From positions 62,001 to 126,000 of the forward strand of contig NZ_BMUT01000001.1 in assembly GCF_014650335.1 (NCBI RefSeq): a stretch of 64,000 nt of DNA, written 5' to 3'. The notes under the pieces were generated by a model. The model ran no database searches and had not been told where the DNA came from. It saw only the letters and a list, made by a program, of their open reading frames with translations. The position numbers and the translations under genes are program-made. This DNA is from Streptomyces hiroshimensis. GTDB lineage: Bacteria > Actinomycetota > Actinomycetes > Streptomycetales > Streptomycetaceae. Positions 16,566 through 24,672 of the stretch are shown piece by piece (position 1 is the first letter of the stretch; the number at the start of each line of letters is the position of its first letter).

Positions 16566-17978
16566 ATGACGCAGCACAACGAATCCGCCCGTCCGTCCAC
16601 CCCCTCCTCCCCGCCCGCCGCCGTGCCCGGCGCGGCAGGGGATCCCGGGGAGCAGGTCACCCTCCGCTCCCCGGCCGAGCTGGCCGACGCCCTCCCGTAT
16701 CTGCTCGGCTTCCATCCGACCGACAGCATCGTCCTCGTCGCCCTCCATGGCGACCGGGGCCGCTTCGGCGGCCGGCTCAGGCTCGGCATCCCGCGCGGCG
16801 GCGAGGAATGGCCGGAGGTCAGCGACCAGCTCGCCGAAACCCTCCTGACCGGCAGCAGCAAGCGTGGCAACCGCCCCGACGGCGTGGTCATCTTCCTCTG
16901 CCAGGACCCTGACACCGCCGCAGGCCGGACCCCGCGGCAGGTGATGGAGCGGCTGCGCCCGCTCGCCCAGAGCCTGCGCCGCGCCTGCGGCCGGCTCGAC
17001 ATGCCCGTGTACGAGGCCCTGTGCATCTCCGACGGCCGCTTCTGGTCGTACTGCTGCCCCGATCCCCGCTGCTGCCCGCCCGAGGGCACCCCTCTCTCCC
17101 TCCCGGGCACGTCGGTCATGGCCGCCGCGGCCACATACGCCGGCATCGAGGTCCGCGGCACCCTCCGGGAGATGGAGGACCGCTACGCACCCCTCACCGG
17201 GGAGCGGGCCGAGGAGCAGCGCAAGGCGCTGGACGCGGCGGCCTTCGCGATGGTCCCCCGCATCCTCGGCGGCGAGGGCTGCGAGCCCGTACGGCAGGAG
17301 ACCCTCACCCTCGCGCGGGCCGTGGTCGACCGGTTCCACGGCACGCCGCCCCTTCCCGCCCGCCCCGCATCGGATGCCCAGGACGACTCCCTCCTGACCG
17401 ACGAGGAGGCTGCCACGGTCATCGTGGGCCTCCAGGACCGCGTCACCCGAGACCACGCCGCGGAGTGGATGGAAGGCCCGCAGACCCCGGCCGTCCTGCG
17501 GTTGTGGCGTGCTCTCGCCCGCCGCTGCGTGCCCCCGTACGCGGAGTACGCGGCCGCCCCCGTCGCGCTCGCCGGCTGGGTGGCCTGGGCCACCGACGAC
17601 CAGCCGGAGGCGAGGGTCGCGCTGAGCCGGGCCCTCGGCGCGGACCCCGAATACGTCTTCGCCCAGCTGCTCTACCGCGCGTGCAACGAAGGTCTGGATC
17701 CCGAGCCGCTGCGCAGGTGCCTGCGCCATGAGACGGCCGACCGCGCCCTCCAGGACGCGATCCGGGCCGAGGTGGAGCGCATCGAGGCGACGGCCGCGGC
17801 GACGGGATCCGGGGCGGAGGGCACCGGAGCCGCAAGGGCCGTCCGGCGCCGGACGAGGCCGGGCGGGCCCGGGCGCCCCGCCGGTCCCGCCGGCCCGAGC
17901 GGTCCGGCCGGCAAGCCCCGTGCCCGGCGCAGGAGCACCCGGAAGAGGGACCACAGCCACGAGGACCGGCCGCAGTGA
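16566..17978 (+). CDS. DUF4192 family protein
   Basis: 470 aa. The N-terminal third matches the actinobacterial DUF4192 family: VTLRSPAELADALPYLLGFHPTDSIVLVALHG, then WPEVSDQLAETLLTGSSKRG and a cysteine-rich WSYCCPDPRCCPPEGTPL. The middle part has the family's LTDEEAATVIVGLQD and ARVALSRALGADPEYVFAQLLY. The last 70 residues are a basic Arg/Pro/Gly-rich tail. The biochemical role is unknown. It is divergent from recQ, sharing the DnaA-box-like region. GGGACTCTCGGGCC precedes the ATG, a weak ribosome site. Confidence 0.85.
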   Translation: MTQHNESARPSTPSSPPAAVPGAAGDPGEQVTLRSPAELADALPYLLGFHPTDSIVLVALHGDRGRFGGRLRLGIPRGGEEWPEVSDQLAETLLTGSSKRGNRPDGVVIFLCQDPDTAAGRTPRQVMERLRPLAQSLRRACGRLDMPVYEALCISDGRFWSYCCPDPRCCPPEGTPLSLPGTSVMAAAATYAGIEVRGTLREMEDRYAPLTGERAEEQRKALDAAAFAMVPRILGGEGCEPVRQETLTLARAVVDRFHGTPPLPARPASDAQDDSLLTDEEAATVIVGLQDRVTRDHAAEWMEGPQTPAVLRLWRALARRCVPPYAEYAAAPVALAGWVAWATDDQPEARVALSRALGADPEYVFAQLLYRACNEGLDPEPLRRCLRHETADRALQDAIRAEVERIEATAAATGSGAEGTGAARAVRRRTRPGGPGRPAGPAGPSGPAGKPRARRRSTRKRDHSHEDRPQ

Positions 17979-18103
17979 ACCCGTGGCCCACACAGGCGGC
18001 CGTCCACACCGTGACCTCGGCAGGGCCGCCGCCGTTCATCCGGGTGGCCCGTAAACGTTGTCCGTCGTCCCGGTCAGTGACACCCCCAGGGGAGCGCAGT
18101 CAA

Positions 18104-20146
18104 GTGCAAGGCATCGTCCCCCATGGTCAGCCGCCCCGGCCCCGTTCCGCCCCGCCGCAGCGTCCCGCTCCGGGGCGTCCGCCGGCTCCGCAGCCCGTGC
18201 ATGCGGCCATGATCTGCGTCGCCCTGCCCGCCCTGGCGATCTCCGGGGAGCACGGTCAGATGACCGGGCAGGGGCTCGACGGGTTCTACCGGAGCGGGCG
18301 CAGGCTCCTGGCCCGTTGCAGGCTCAAGGTCGGCGGTGCGGAGCCGCTGCCCGTCCAGGGGCGCATGCTCGCCGCCGACCGGGCCCGTTTCGTCGGTGCC
18401 GTACGGACCGCCGCCGACTCGGGCCCCGACCCCGCCGTCACGGTCGAGCGCCTGCGGACGGCCGAGGGCGTGGAGCGGATCGCCCTGCGCAGCACCGCGG
18501 CCCGCGCCCTGCGGCTGCCCGTCGAGGTGTCGCTCGGCACGGACCTCGCGGAGCTGGGCGCGGTCGCGGCCGGTGCACCCGGGCCCGAGGTCCCCGCAGG
18601 GGTGCACGCCTCCGGGCTGCGATGGTCCACCGGCGAGGCACAGGCGGCGGTGACCGCCGACCCCCCGCCGGGGGATGCCCTGGCATCGGCGGGCCTGCTC
18701 TGCTGGGAGATCGAGCTGCCGCCCGGAGGCACCCGCAGCATCGAGCTCCGCGTCCTGCCCGAGCAGCCCGGCAGGGTCCGGCAGCCCGAGGCGGCCGTCC
18801 CTCCGGGCCGTGCCGCCACGGTGCCCTGGGGTGATCCGCAGGCCGAAGGCGACGACCCCCGGGCCGGTGCGCTGCTGGCCGCCGCCCTCGACGACCTCCG
18901 GGCGCTGCTCGTGCGCGACCCCGGCAGCCCCGGTGACGTCCACCTGGCGGCCGCCGTCCCCTGGCGCTGCGGCCTCGCCCCCGCCGAGGCCCTGTGGGCG
19001 GCCCGGATGACGCTTCCCCTCGGGGTCCGGCTGGCCGCGGGGACGCTGCGGACCCTGGCCCGGACGCAGCTCGTGGGGCCGGGCCCCGACCAGGGGCGGA
19101 TCCCCGGGGCGCTGCGCCATGCCGGGGCGCATCTGCCGCCCGGCTGCACCGGAATCGAGGCCACGCTGCTGTTCCCCGCCGTCCTGGCCGAGGCCCGGCG
19201 GTGGGGGCTCCCCGAGCGGGAGACGGAGGCGCTGCTGCCGGCGGCCGAGCGGTGCCTCCAGTGGCTGCGGACCGCGGCGGGGGACGACGGCTACCTCGCG
19301 GATCCCGTGCCCGGCGGGCCGTACCGCTGCGAGACACAGGCGCACGCCCATCGCGCGGCCCTGCTCGGAGCCGATCTCCTGGAGGCCTGCGGCCGCCCGG
19401 GGGCCGAGAGCTGGCGGAGCTGGGCGGCCGGGCTGCGCAGGCGCTTCCGCGAGGACTTCTGGGTGGAGGACCCGGGCGGTGGGCGCCCCGCAGCGGCCCG
19501 CACGCCCGAAGGGCGCCGGATACCGCACCTGGGGAGCGCCGCCGCACACCTCCTGGACACGGGCCTGCTCGGCGGGGGCATGTCGGCACCGGGGCTGCTC
19601 GACAGGGTGCAGACCGAGCAGCTCGCCCGGCTGCTCGGCGGACCGGCGCTCGACTCCGGCTGGGGCCTGCGCAGCCTCGGGGCGAAGGAGCCGGGGCACA
19701 ACCCCTTCGGCCACCGCAGCGGTGCCGTCCGGGTGCACGAGACGGCGGTGGCCGTGGCGGGCCTGGCCTCCGCCGGATACGAGAAGGAGGCCGGTGCGCT
19801 GCTGCGCGGCACCCTGGACGCGGCGGCCGCCTTCGGCCACCGGCTCCCGGAGATGTACGCCGGGGAGCAGCGCACGGCCGGGAGCGCGCCGCTGCCGCAC
19901 CCGGCCGCATGCCGGCCCGCGGCCGTCGCCGCCGCCGGAGCGGTGCACCTGCTGACCGCGCTCGCGGGCCTGCGCCCCGACGCCCCGGCGGGGTGCGTGG
20001 CGGTGCGGCCGCTGCACACCGCCCCGCTCGGCGCGCTGAGGTTCACCGGGCTGCGCATCGCGGAGCAGCCGTTCGCGATGAGGATCAGCAGGCTAGGTCT
20101 CGGCATGGTCGAGGAAGCCGCCGACGGCCTGCAGCTGGGGGTGTGA
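18104..20146 (+). CDS. glycogen-debranching-enzyme-like protein (GDE_N_bis domain)
   Basis: 680 aa from GTG 18104, which follows GGGGAGCG. After a Pro-rich leader of about 30 residues, the N-terminal beta domain (ISGEHGQMTGQGLDGFYRSGRRLLARCRLKVGG) is the signature of N-terminal domains of amylo-alpha-1,6-glucosidase-like proteins. The rest is an (alpha/alpha)6-type region (WAARMTLPLGVRLAAGTLRTLAR ... LPPGCTGIEATLLFPAVLAEARRWGL ... DSGWGLRSLGAKEPGHNPFGHRSGAVRVHETAVAVAGL). The stretch DSGWGLRSL near residue 520 and GHRSGAVRVHE correspond to the active-site region of the family, where a catalytic Glu (VHE) may be retained. Substrate unknown; trehalose or glycogen-type glucans are likely. Confidence 0.75.
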   Translation: MQGIVPHGQPPRPRSAPPQRPAPGRPPAPQPVHAAMICVALPALAISGEHGQMTGQGLDGFYRSGRRLLARCRLKVGGAEPLPVQGRMLAADRARFVGAVRTAADSGPDPAVTVERLRTAEGVERIALRSTAARALRLPVEVSLGTDLAELGAVAAGAPGPEVPAGVHASGLRWSTGEAQAAVTADPPPGDALASAGLLCWEIELPPGGTRSIELRVLPEQPGRVRQPEAAVPPGRAATVPWGDPQAEGDDPRAGALLAAALDDLRALLVRDPGSPGDVHLAAAVPWRCGLAPAEALWAARMTLPLGVRLAAGTLRTLARTQLVGPGPDQGRIPGALRHAGAHLPPGCTGIEATLLFPAVLAEARRWGLPERETEALLPAAERCLQWLRTAAGDDGYLADPVPGGPYRCETQAHAHRAALLGADLLEACGRPGAESWRSWAAGLRRRFREDFWVEDPGGGRPAAARTPEGRRIPHLGSAAAHLLDTGLLGGGMSAPGLLDRVQTEQLARLLGGPALDSGWGLRSLGAKEPGHNPFGHRSGAVRVHETAVAVAGLASAGYEKEAGALLRGTLDAAAAFGHRLPEMYAGEQRTAGSAPLPHPAACRPAAVAAAGAVHLLTALAGLRPDAPAGCVAVRPLHTAPLGALRFTGLRIAEQPFAMRISRLGLGMVEEAADGLQLGV

Positions 20147-20207
20147 GCCGGTTGAGTCCGGAGCTCGCGGAGGGGGCGCTCGCCGGCCCTGCCCAAGACC
20201 CTGTTTA

Positions 20208-20222
20208 TCGTCAGGAAGACGA
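20208..20222 (+). promoter_or_regulatory. palindrome upstream of the Nudix gene
   Basis: TCGTC-AGGAA-GACGA, extended on each side by TTA and CTA triplets, 14 bp before the Nudix ATG. It is a candidate autoregulatory operator for the winged-helix half of that protein. Confidence 0.4.
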
Positions 20223-20235
20223 CTATGATCGCGTC

Positions 20236-20997
20236 ATGCCCTACGACCCGTCGGCTTTTCCGCCCTTCGCTGTCACCGTCGACCTGGTCGTGCTCACCGT
20301 GCGCCGCCACGCGCTGTGTGCGCTGGCCGTCCGCCGCGGCGAGCCGCCGTATCAGGGCCGCTGGGCGCTGCCGGGCGGCTTCGTGCGGGGGGACGAGGAC
20401 CTGACGACCGCGGCCGCGCGGGAGCTGGCCGAGGAGACGGGGCTGCACGCCCACGACCCGGCAGGCCCTGTCCTGGCCAACGCCGCCCACCTCGAACAGC
20501 TCGCCACCTACGGCGATCCGAAGCGGGACCCGCGCATGCGGGTGGTGAGCGTCGCGCATCTGGCGCTCGCGCCCGATCTGCCCGCCCCGCGCCCCGGGGG
20601 CGACGCGCGCAGCGTGCGCTGGGCGCCCGTGGAGGACCTGCTGGACCAGGAGGTCGGCTACGGCCGCGACGGCGAGCAGGTGACCCCGCTCGCCTTCGAC
20701 CACGCGCAGATCCTCGCCGACGGCGTCGAGCGCGCCCGCTCGAAGATCGAGTACTCCTCCCTGGCCACGGCCTTCTGCCCCCAGGAGTTCACGGTCGGTG
20801 AGCTGCGCCGGGTCTACGAGGCGGTGTGGGGCGTCGCGCTGGATCCGCGCAACTTCCACCGGAAGGTGACCGGCACCCCCGGCTTCCTGGTGCCCACCGG
20901 AGGTACGACGACACGCCAGGGCGGCCGTCCCGCCCAGCTCTTCCGGGCCGGCGGGGCCACGCTCCTCAACCCGCCCATGTTGCGGCCCGAGGCCTGA
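20236..20997 (+). CDS. Nudix protein with C-terminal winged helix (NrtR-like)
   Basis: 253 aa. Residues 12-150 form a Nudix domain with a complete Nudix box: G at GGFVRGDED, seven residues, then RELAEETGL. Residues 165-240 look like a winged helix (SSLATAFCPQEFTVGELRRVYEAVWGVALDPRNFHRKVTGTPGFLVPTG), the arrangement of NrtR regulators, which sense ADP-ribose and control NAD-related or sugar genes. Many NrtR proteins have a degraded Nudix box; this one does not, so it may hydrolyse a nucleoside diphosphate as well as bind DNA. ATG chosen for MPYDPSAFPPFAVTVDLVVLTV. Target genes are not evident beyond its own promoter. Confidence 0.85.
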   Translation: MPYDPSAFPPFAVTVDLVVLTVRRHALCALAVRRGEPPYQGRWALPGGFVRGDEDLTTAAARELAEETGLHAHDPAGPVLANAAHLEQLATYGDPKRDPRMRVVSVAHLALAPDLPAPRPGGDARSVRWAPVEDLLDQEVGYGRDGEQVTPLAFDHAQILADGVERARSKIEYSSLATAFCPQEFTVGELRRVYEAVWGVALDPRNFHRKVTGTPGFLVPTGGTTTRQGGRPAQLFRAGGATLLNPPMLRPEA

Positions 20998-21222
20998 CCG
21001 GCCCGGCTCCGGCCGGGGATCGCGCACGACCGGGGCACTCCGCGGTCCGGCATGCCCCGGAGCGGGACACGCCTCACAACTGCCTACATTGCGTGGCAAA
21101 TCGGACATGGCGGGTTACGGTGCTGCCGTACCTCCCAGCACGCCCCTGCGCCCTCGGCCGCCTCGGTCACCGAGCGGGCCGAGGGGCGCCGCCGAGCCGT
21201 CTCACGCCCCGCGAGAGAAGCC

Positions 21223-23142
21223 ATGATCCAGGCCATCGGACTCACCAGCGCTCCCCAACGCAACCGGTTCCCCGCCGTCGACGACCTCACCTTCGAGGCC
21301 CGCCCCGGCCGGATCACCGTCCTGCTCGGTGACCCCGGGGCGGGCAAGACCAGCGCCCTGCGCCTCCTCCTCCGCCTCGACCCCGGCCGCGGTGTCGCGC
21401 TCTTCCGGGGCCGCCCCCTCGACCGGGTCCCGCACCCCACCCGGGAGATCGGCGTCGTCCTCGGGGACGTCCCCGGCCACCCCGCCCGCAGCGCCCGGGG
21501 ACACCTGCGCATGCTCAGCGCCGCAGCGGGCGTCCCGGCAGAGCGCGCCGACGACGTCCTCGAGGTCGTCGGCCTGACAGGCCTGGCCAACCAGCGCCTG
21601 GGCGACTTCTCCCTGGGTATGGACCGGCGCCTCGGCCTCGCCACCGCCCTCCTCGGCGACCCCCACACCCTCGTCCTGGACGAGCCCGCGTACGAGCTCT
21701 CGCCCCGCGAGACCGCCTGGCTGCACGGCATGCTGCGGGCCTATGCGGACCACGGCGGAGCCGTCCTCGTCACCTCGCAGGACCCCAAGGAAGCGGCCCG
21801 CATCGCCGACCAGGTCGTCACCATCGACGAGGGCCGTCTCGTCGCCGACCAGGAGGCCGCCGAGTTCTCCCGCACCCGCCTGCGCCCGCGCGTAGCCGTC
21901 CAGTCGCCACTGGCCGCCCGCCTCGCCCACGCCCTCACGGCCGAGGCCGACCAGGCGGAGGCCGTCGAGGGCCACCCGGCCGTGGAGGTCGTACAGGAGG
22001 GCGGAAGCCGGCTCTCGGTCTACGGCAGCAGCTGCGCAGTCGTCGGCGAGACGGCCTACCGGCACGGCATCCTCGTCCACCGGCTGGCCGAGGAGATCGG
22101 CGACAGTGGCCCCCTGTCCCCGCTGCTGCGTGCGGACGGCCGCCGCGCCGATCCCGCCGCAGTGCCGTCCGAAACGTCGCCTCCGGCGGCTGTCGCAGAC
22201 GCCCCCGGAGGCTCGTGCGCAGACGCGCCGGACAGCCCCGTACCCGCCGGGGAAGCGGACCCTTCCGGCTCCTCCGCCCCCTCCGCCCGGTCCTCGCGCG
22301 CCGGCTCGCCCGGCACCGCCGTCCCGCCCGAGCTCGCCGTCGAGCTCCCCCGTCTTCATCCGCGTCTCCCGGCCCCCGACCCGGCCTGGCCGCTGCGGTA
22401 CGAGCTGCGCCGCGCCACCGGCGTGCGGACCGGCTGGATCGTGGCGGCCGCCGCGCTCGCCGCCTCCCTGCTGGTGTCCGTCCTCCTCGCCAGGGAGGGA
22501 GGCGCCCCGGAGCCCCGGGTGCTCACCGGCTGGCCCGCCCTGCTGCCCCTGCCGCCGGCCGTCTTCGGGGCCGGTCTCATCGGCGCGCTGGCCTTCGGTC
22601 AGGAGTTCCGCTATCCGGCCCTCGCCCCGGACCAGGGCACCGTCCCGCGCCGCCTCGGCCTGCTCGCCGCCAAGCTCGCCGTCACCGCCGTGGGAGCCGT
22701 GCTCCTCGCCTTCACCTCCCTCTTCCTCGACGCCGGTGCCCTCGGGCTGCTCTTCGGTGACGACGTCGTCTCCCTCCCGCGCGACTGGGCCGTCATGCTC
22801 GCGGGCTGGGCCGCGCTCACCCTGGGCTGTGCCTGGGCCGGGCTGCTGGCTGCGGGGCTCTTCCGGTCGACCGCGCTCGGGCTGGTCGCGGTGCTCGCCG
22901 TGCCGACGCTCGTCGTGCCGGTCCTGGGCAGCGTGCTCGCCGAGCCTGCGGCCCGCTCGCTCGTGGGGCTCCCGGAGCGGCTGCGCGCCGCCGCCGTCGT
23001 GCAGTGGCCCTCGGGCATGGACCGGGGCGTCTCGACGGCCCTGAGGCTGATGTCCCAACCGGTCGGCTGGGCGCTCGCGTTGTCACTCACGGCACTTCTC
23101 GGGGCTTATGTCCTCGCGGTGTTCCGCGGCAGGCCGCGATGA
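21223..23142 (+). CDS. ABC exporter with ATPase and membrane domain fused
   Basis: 639 aa. Residues 1-230 are an ABC ATPase: Walker A LLGDPGAGKTSALRLL, signature FSLGMDRRLG (a degenerate LSGGQ), Walker B TLVLDEPAYELSP. A linker of about 150 residues (Ser/Ala/Pro-rich) follows. Residues about 405-639 hold six hydrophobic segments (GWIVAAAALAASLLVSVLLA, LPLPPAVFGAGLIGALAFG, LLAAKLAVTAVGAVLLAF and others) as in ABC-2-type permeases. The Walker B lacks the usual DEPxxGLD aspartate. The gene lies directly before whiH. Substrate not evident; the homologue next to whiH is conserved in Streptomyces as far as I recall. Confidence 0.85.
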   Translation: MIQAIGLTSAPQRNRFPAVDDLTFEARPGRITVLLGDPGAGKTSALRLLLRLDPGRGVALFRGRPLDRVPHPTREIGVVLGDVPGHPARSARGHLRMLSAAAGVPAERADDVLEVVGLTGLANQRLGDFSLGMDRRLGLATALLGDPHTLVLDEPAYELSPRETAWLHGMLRAYADHGGAVLVTSQDPKEAARIADQVVTIDEGRLVADQEAAEFSRTRLRPRVAVQSPLAARLAHALTAEADQAEAVEGHPAVEVVQEGGSRLSVYGSSCAVVGETAYRHGILVHRLAEEIGDSGPLSPLLRADGRRADPAAVPSETSPPAAVADAPGGSCADAPDSPVPAGEADPSGSSAPSARSSRAGSPGTAVPPELAVELPRLHPRLPAPDPAWPLRYELRRATGVRTGWIVAAAALAASLLVSVLLAREGGAPEPRVLTGWPALLPLPPAVFGAGLIGALAFGQEFRYPALAPDQGTVPRRLGLLAAKLAVTAVGAVLLAFTSLFLDAGALGLLFGDDVVSLPRDWAVMLAGWAALTLGCAWAGLLAAGLFRSTALGLVAVLAVPTLVVPVLGSVLAEPAARSLVGLPERLRAAAVVQWPSGMDRGVSTALRLMSQPVGWALALSLTALLGAYVLAVFRGRPR

Positions 23143-23266
23143 GGGCCGCCGCCGCGCGGTCGCGGAACCCCGACGCCCCTTCCCACGTGCGGAGTTGGGA
23201 GGCTGCCGACGTCACGCTCCGCATACGAGCCACCTCGGAGAGTGCCCGTTTCTGTCCGTTTGGCCG

Positions 23267-23291
23267 TCAATTGTGAGGTAATGGGCGATCA
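23267..23291 (+). promoter_or_regulatory. possible sigma-WhiG-type promoter of whiH
   Basis: GGCGATCA (23284-23291) resembles the sigma-WhiG -10 consensus GCCGATAA; upstream TCAA (23267-23270) resembles TAAA, but the spacer is 13 rather than 15 bp. whiH is known in S. coelicolor to depend on sigma-WhiG, hence the proposal. Imperfect match. Confidence 0.35.
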
Positions 23292-23354
23292 CCCTTTCGT
23301 GTGCTTTTCACCAAAGACCTCAAGGGACTTCGAGGTGTCGCCGACAAAGGAGGC

Positions 23355-24239
23355 GTGAGTACCCTTGCGCACACCATGATGACCGCGGCTCGCCCCGCCG
23401 ACTCCGGCCTCGCAGGCCCGGGCGAGCTTGACCGTTACTCCTACGCGGAGGCCCCCGGGCCCGACCGCGGGGCCCCGCCGGCCTGGGACGGCGAGGCCGA
23501 GCTCAGCCGCGCCGGCCGCCGGGCCGCCGGCAGCCGGGGTCGGGGCCTGCACGGCCAGCTCGTGCAGCAGCTCGGCCAGATGATCGTCTCCGGGGACCTG
23601 GGCGCCGACCGCCCGCTCGTCCCCGAGGAGATCGGACAGCGCTTCGAGGTCTCCAGGACCGTCGTCCGCGAGTCCCTGCGCGTCCTCGAGGCCAAGGGCC
23701 TCGTCAGCGCGCGACCCAACGTAGGCACCCGTGTCCGCCCCGTCAGCGACTGGAACCTCCTCGACCCCGACATCATCGAGTGGCGGGCCTTCGGCCCCCA
23801 GCGGGAGGACCAGCGCCGCGAGCTGTGCGAGCTGCGCTGGACCATCGAGCCCCTCGCCGCCCGCCTCGCCGCCGGCCACGGCCGCGAGGACGTCCAGCAG
23901 CGCCTGGCCGACATGGCCGAGATCATGGGCCACGCGCTGGCCCAGGGTGACTCGCTCACCTTCACGCGCGCCGACGCCGAGTTCCACTCCCTGCTCCTGC
24001 AGGTCGCCGGCAACCGCATGCTCGAGCACCTCGCGGGCATCGTCTCCTCCGCCCTGCACGTCTCGGGCGCGCCCTCCGGCGGCTGCGACCGCCCCACCGA
24101 GGCGGGTGTCGGGCACCACCTCCGCATCGTCGACGCCGTCGGCGCGGGCGACGGAGCCGGGGCCGAGGCCGCGATGAGGCAGCTCCTCATCGCCCACCCG
24201 GACGTCGAGCGCGTGGTGCCCGCGCCGCGCGAGCACTGA
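23355..24239 (+). CDS. whiH: WhiH, GntR/FadR-family sporulation regulator
   Basis: 294 aa. Residues about 60-130 are a GntR winged helix (GRGLHGQLVQQLGQMIVSGDLG ... LVPEEIGQRFEVSRTVVRESLRVLEAKGLV), followed by an FCD domain (ELCELRWTIEPLAARLAAGHGR ... ADAEFHSLLLQVAGNRMLEHLAGIV) with the conserved metal/ligand histidines (AEFHSLLL, GHHLRIVDAV). WhiH acts late in sporulation and is needed for orderly septation of aerial hyphae; position immediately upstream of hrdB supports the name. The GTG is preceded by AAAGGAGG. Residues 1-55 are variable. Confidence 0.93.
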   Translation: MSTLAHTMMTAARPADSGLAGPGELDRYSYAEAPGPDRGAPPAWDGEAELSRAGRRAAGSRGRGLHGQLVQQLGQMIVSGDLGADRPLVPEEIGQRFEVSRTVVRESLRVLEAKGLVSARPNVGTRVRPVSDWNLLDPDIIEWRAFGPQREDQRRELCELRWTIEPLAARLAAGHGREDVQQRLADMAEIMGHALAQGDSLTFTRADAEFHSLLLQVAGNRMLEHLAGIVSSALHVSGAPSGGCDRPTEAGVGHHLRIVDAVGAGDGAGAEAAMRQLLIAHPDVERVVPAPREH

Positions 24240-24282
24240 CCGCGGAGAGGAGCGGGACGGTACGAGTGGGTTCGTACGGAAG

Positions 24283-24349
24283 GGCCGCACGCGCCGGGCC
24301 GGGACAGGGCTCACGCGTGCGGCCGGATGCACGACCGCACCCGTGAGCC
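24283..24349 (+). terminator. two overlapping, mutually exclusive hairpins between whiH and hrdB
   Basis: Hairpin A pairs GGCCGCACGCG (24283-24293) with CGCGTGCGGCC (24314-24324). Hairpin B pairs GGCTCACG-C-GTGCGG (24308-24322) with CCGCAC-C-CGTGAGCC (24335-24349), with one mismatch. The central strand is shared, so only one forms at a time. Simplest use is termination of whiH. Confidence 0.65.
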
Positions 24350-24471
24350 GTCCGGTGGCGCCGGCGCCCCTCCCGGAACTCGGACCGGGACGCCAGGAAG
24401 TGGAGTGTTCTGTCCAGTTGAGCAGGCATTCGCTCCGTTTTGGGGTGTGACTCGGGCCACGAGGATTGGGC

Positions 24472-24498
24472 GTAACGCTCCTTGAGGCAGTGCGATGA
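24472..24498 (+). promoter_or_regulatory. ECF-type promoter of hrdB (candidate sigma-ShbA promoter)
   Basis: GTAAC (24472-24476) and CGATGA (24493-24498) are separated by 16 bp, the form of promoters used by ECF sigma factors. In Streptomyces hrdB is transcribed by the ECF factor ShbA. The implied start near 24505 leaves a leader of about 165 nt. The remainder of the 433-bp whiH-hrdB gap holds the hairpins at 24283-24349 and no convincing gene. Confidence 0.5.
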
Positions 24499-24672
24499 CT
24501 AAAGAGGTGGTGGACGCGGAGGGAATACGGGCCTCGTCCGGGGCGCTGTGTCCGTCTGTATCCCATCACCCGCGCGCCGTCGGTTCATCCATGCCGGCGG
24601 TCGTCGGAACCGGTTCCCCGATCAGGGCGGGCCGGGGCCGGAAGCCGTTTCCATCGTTCCGAGAGGTTGTTC

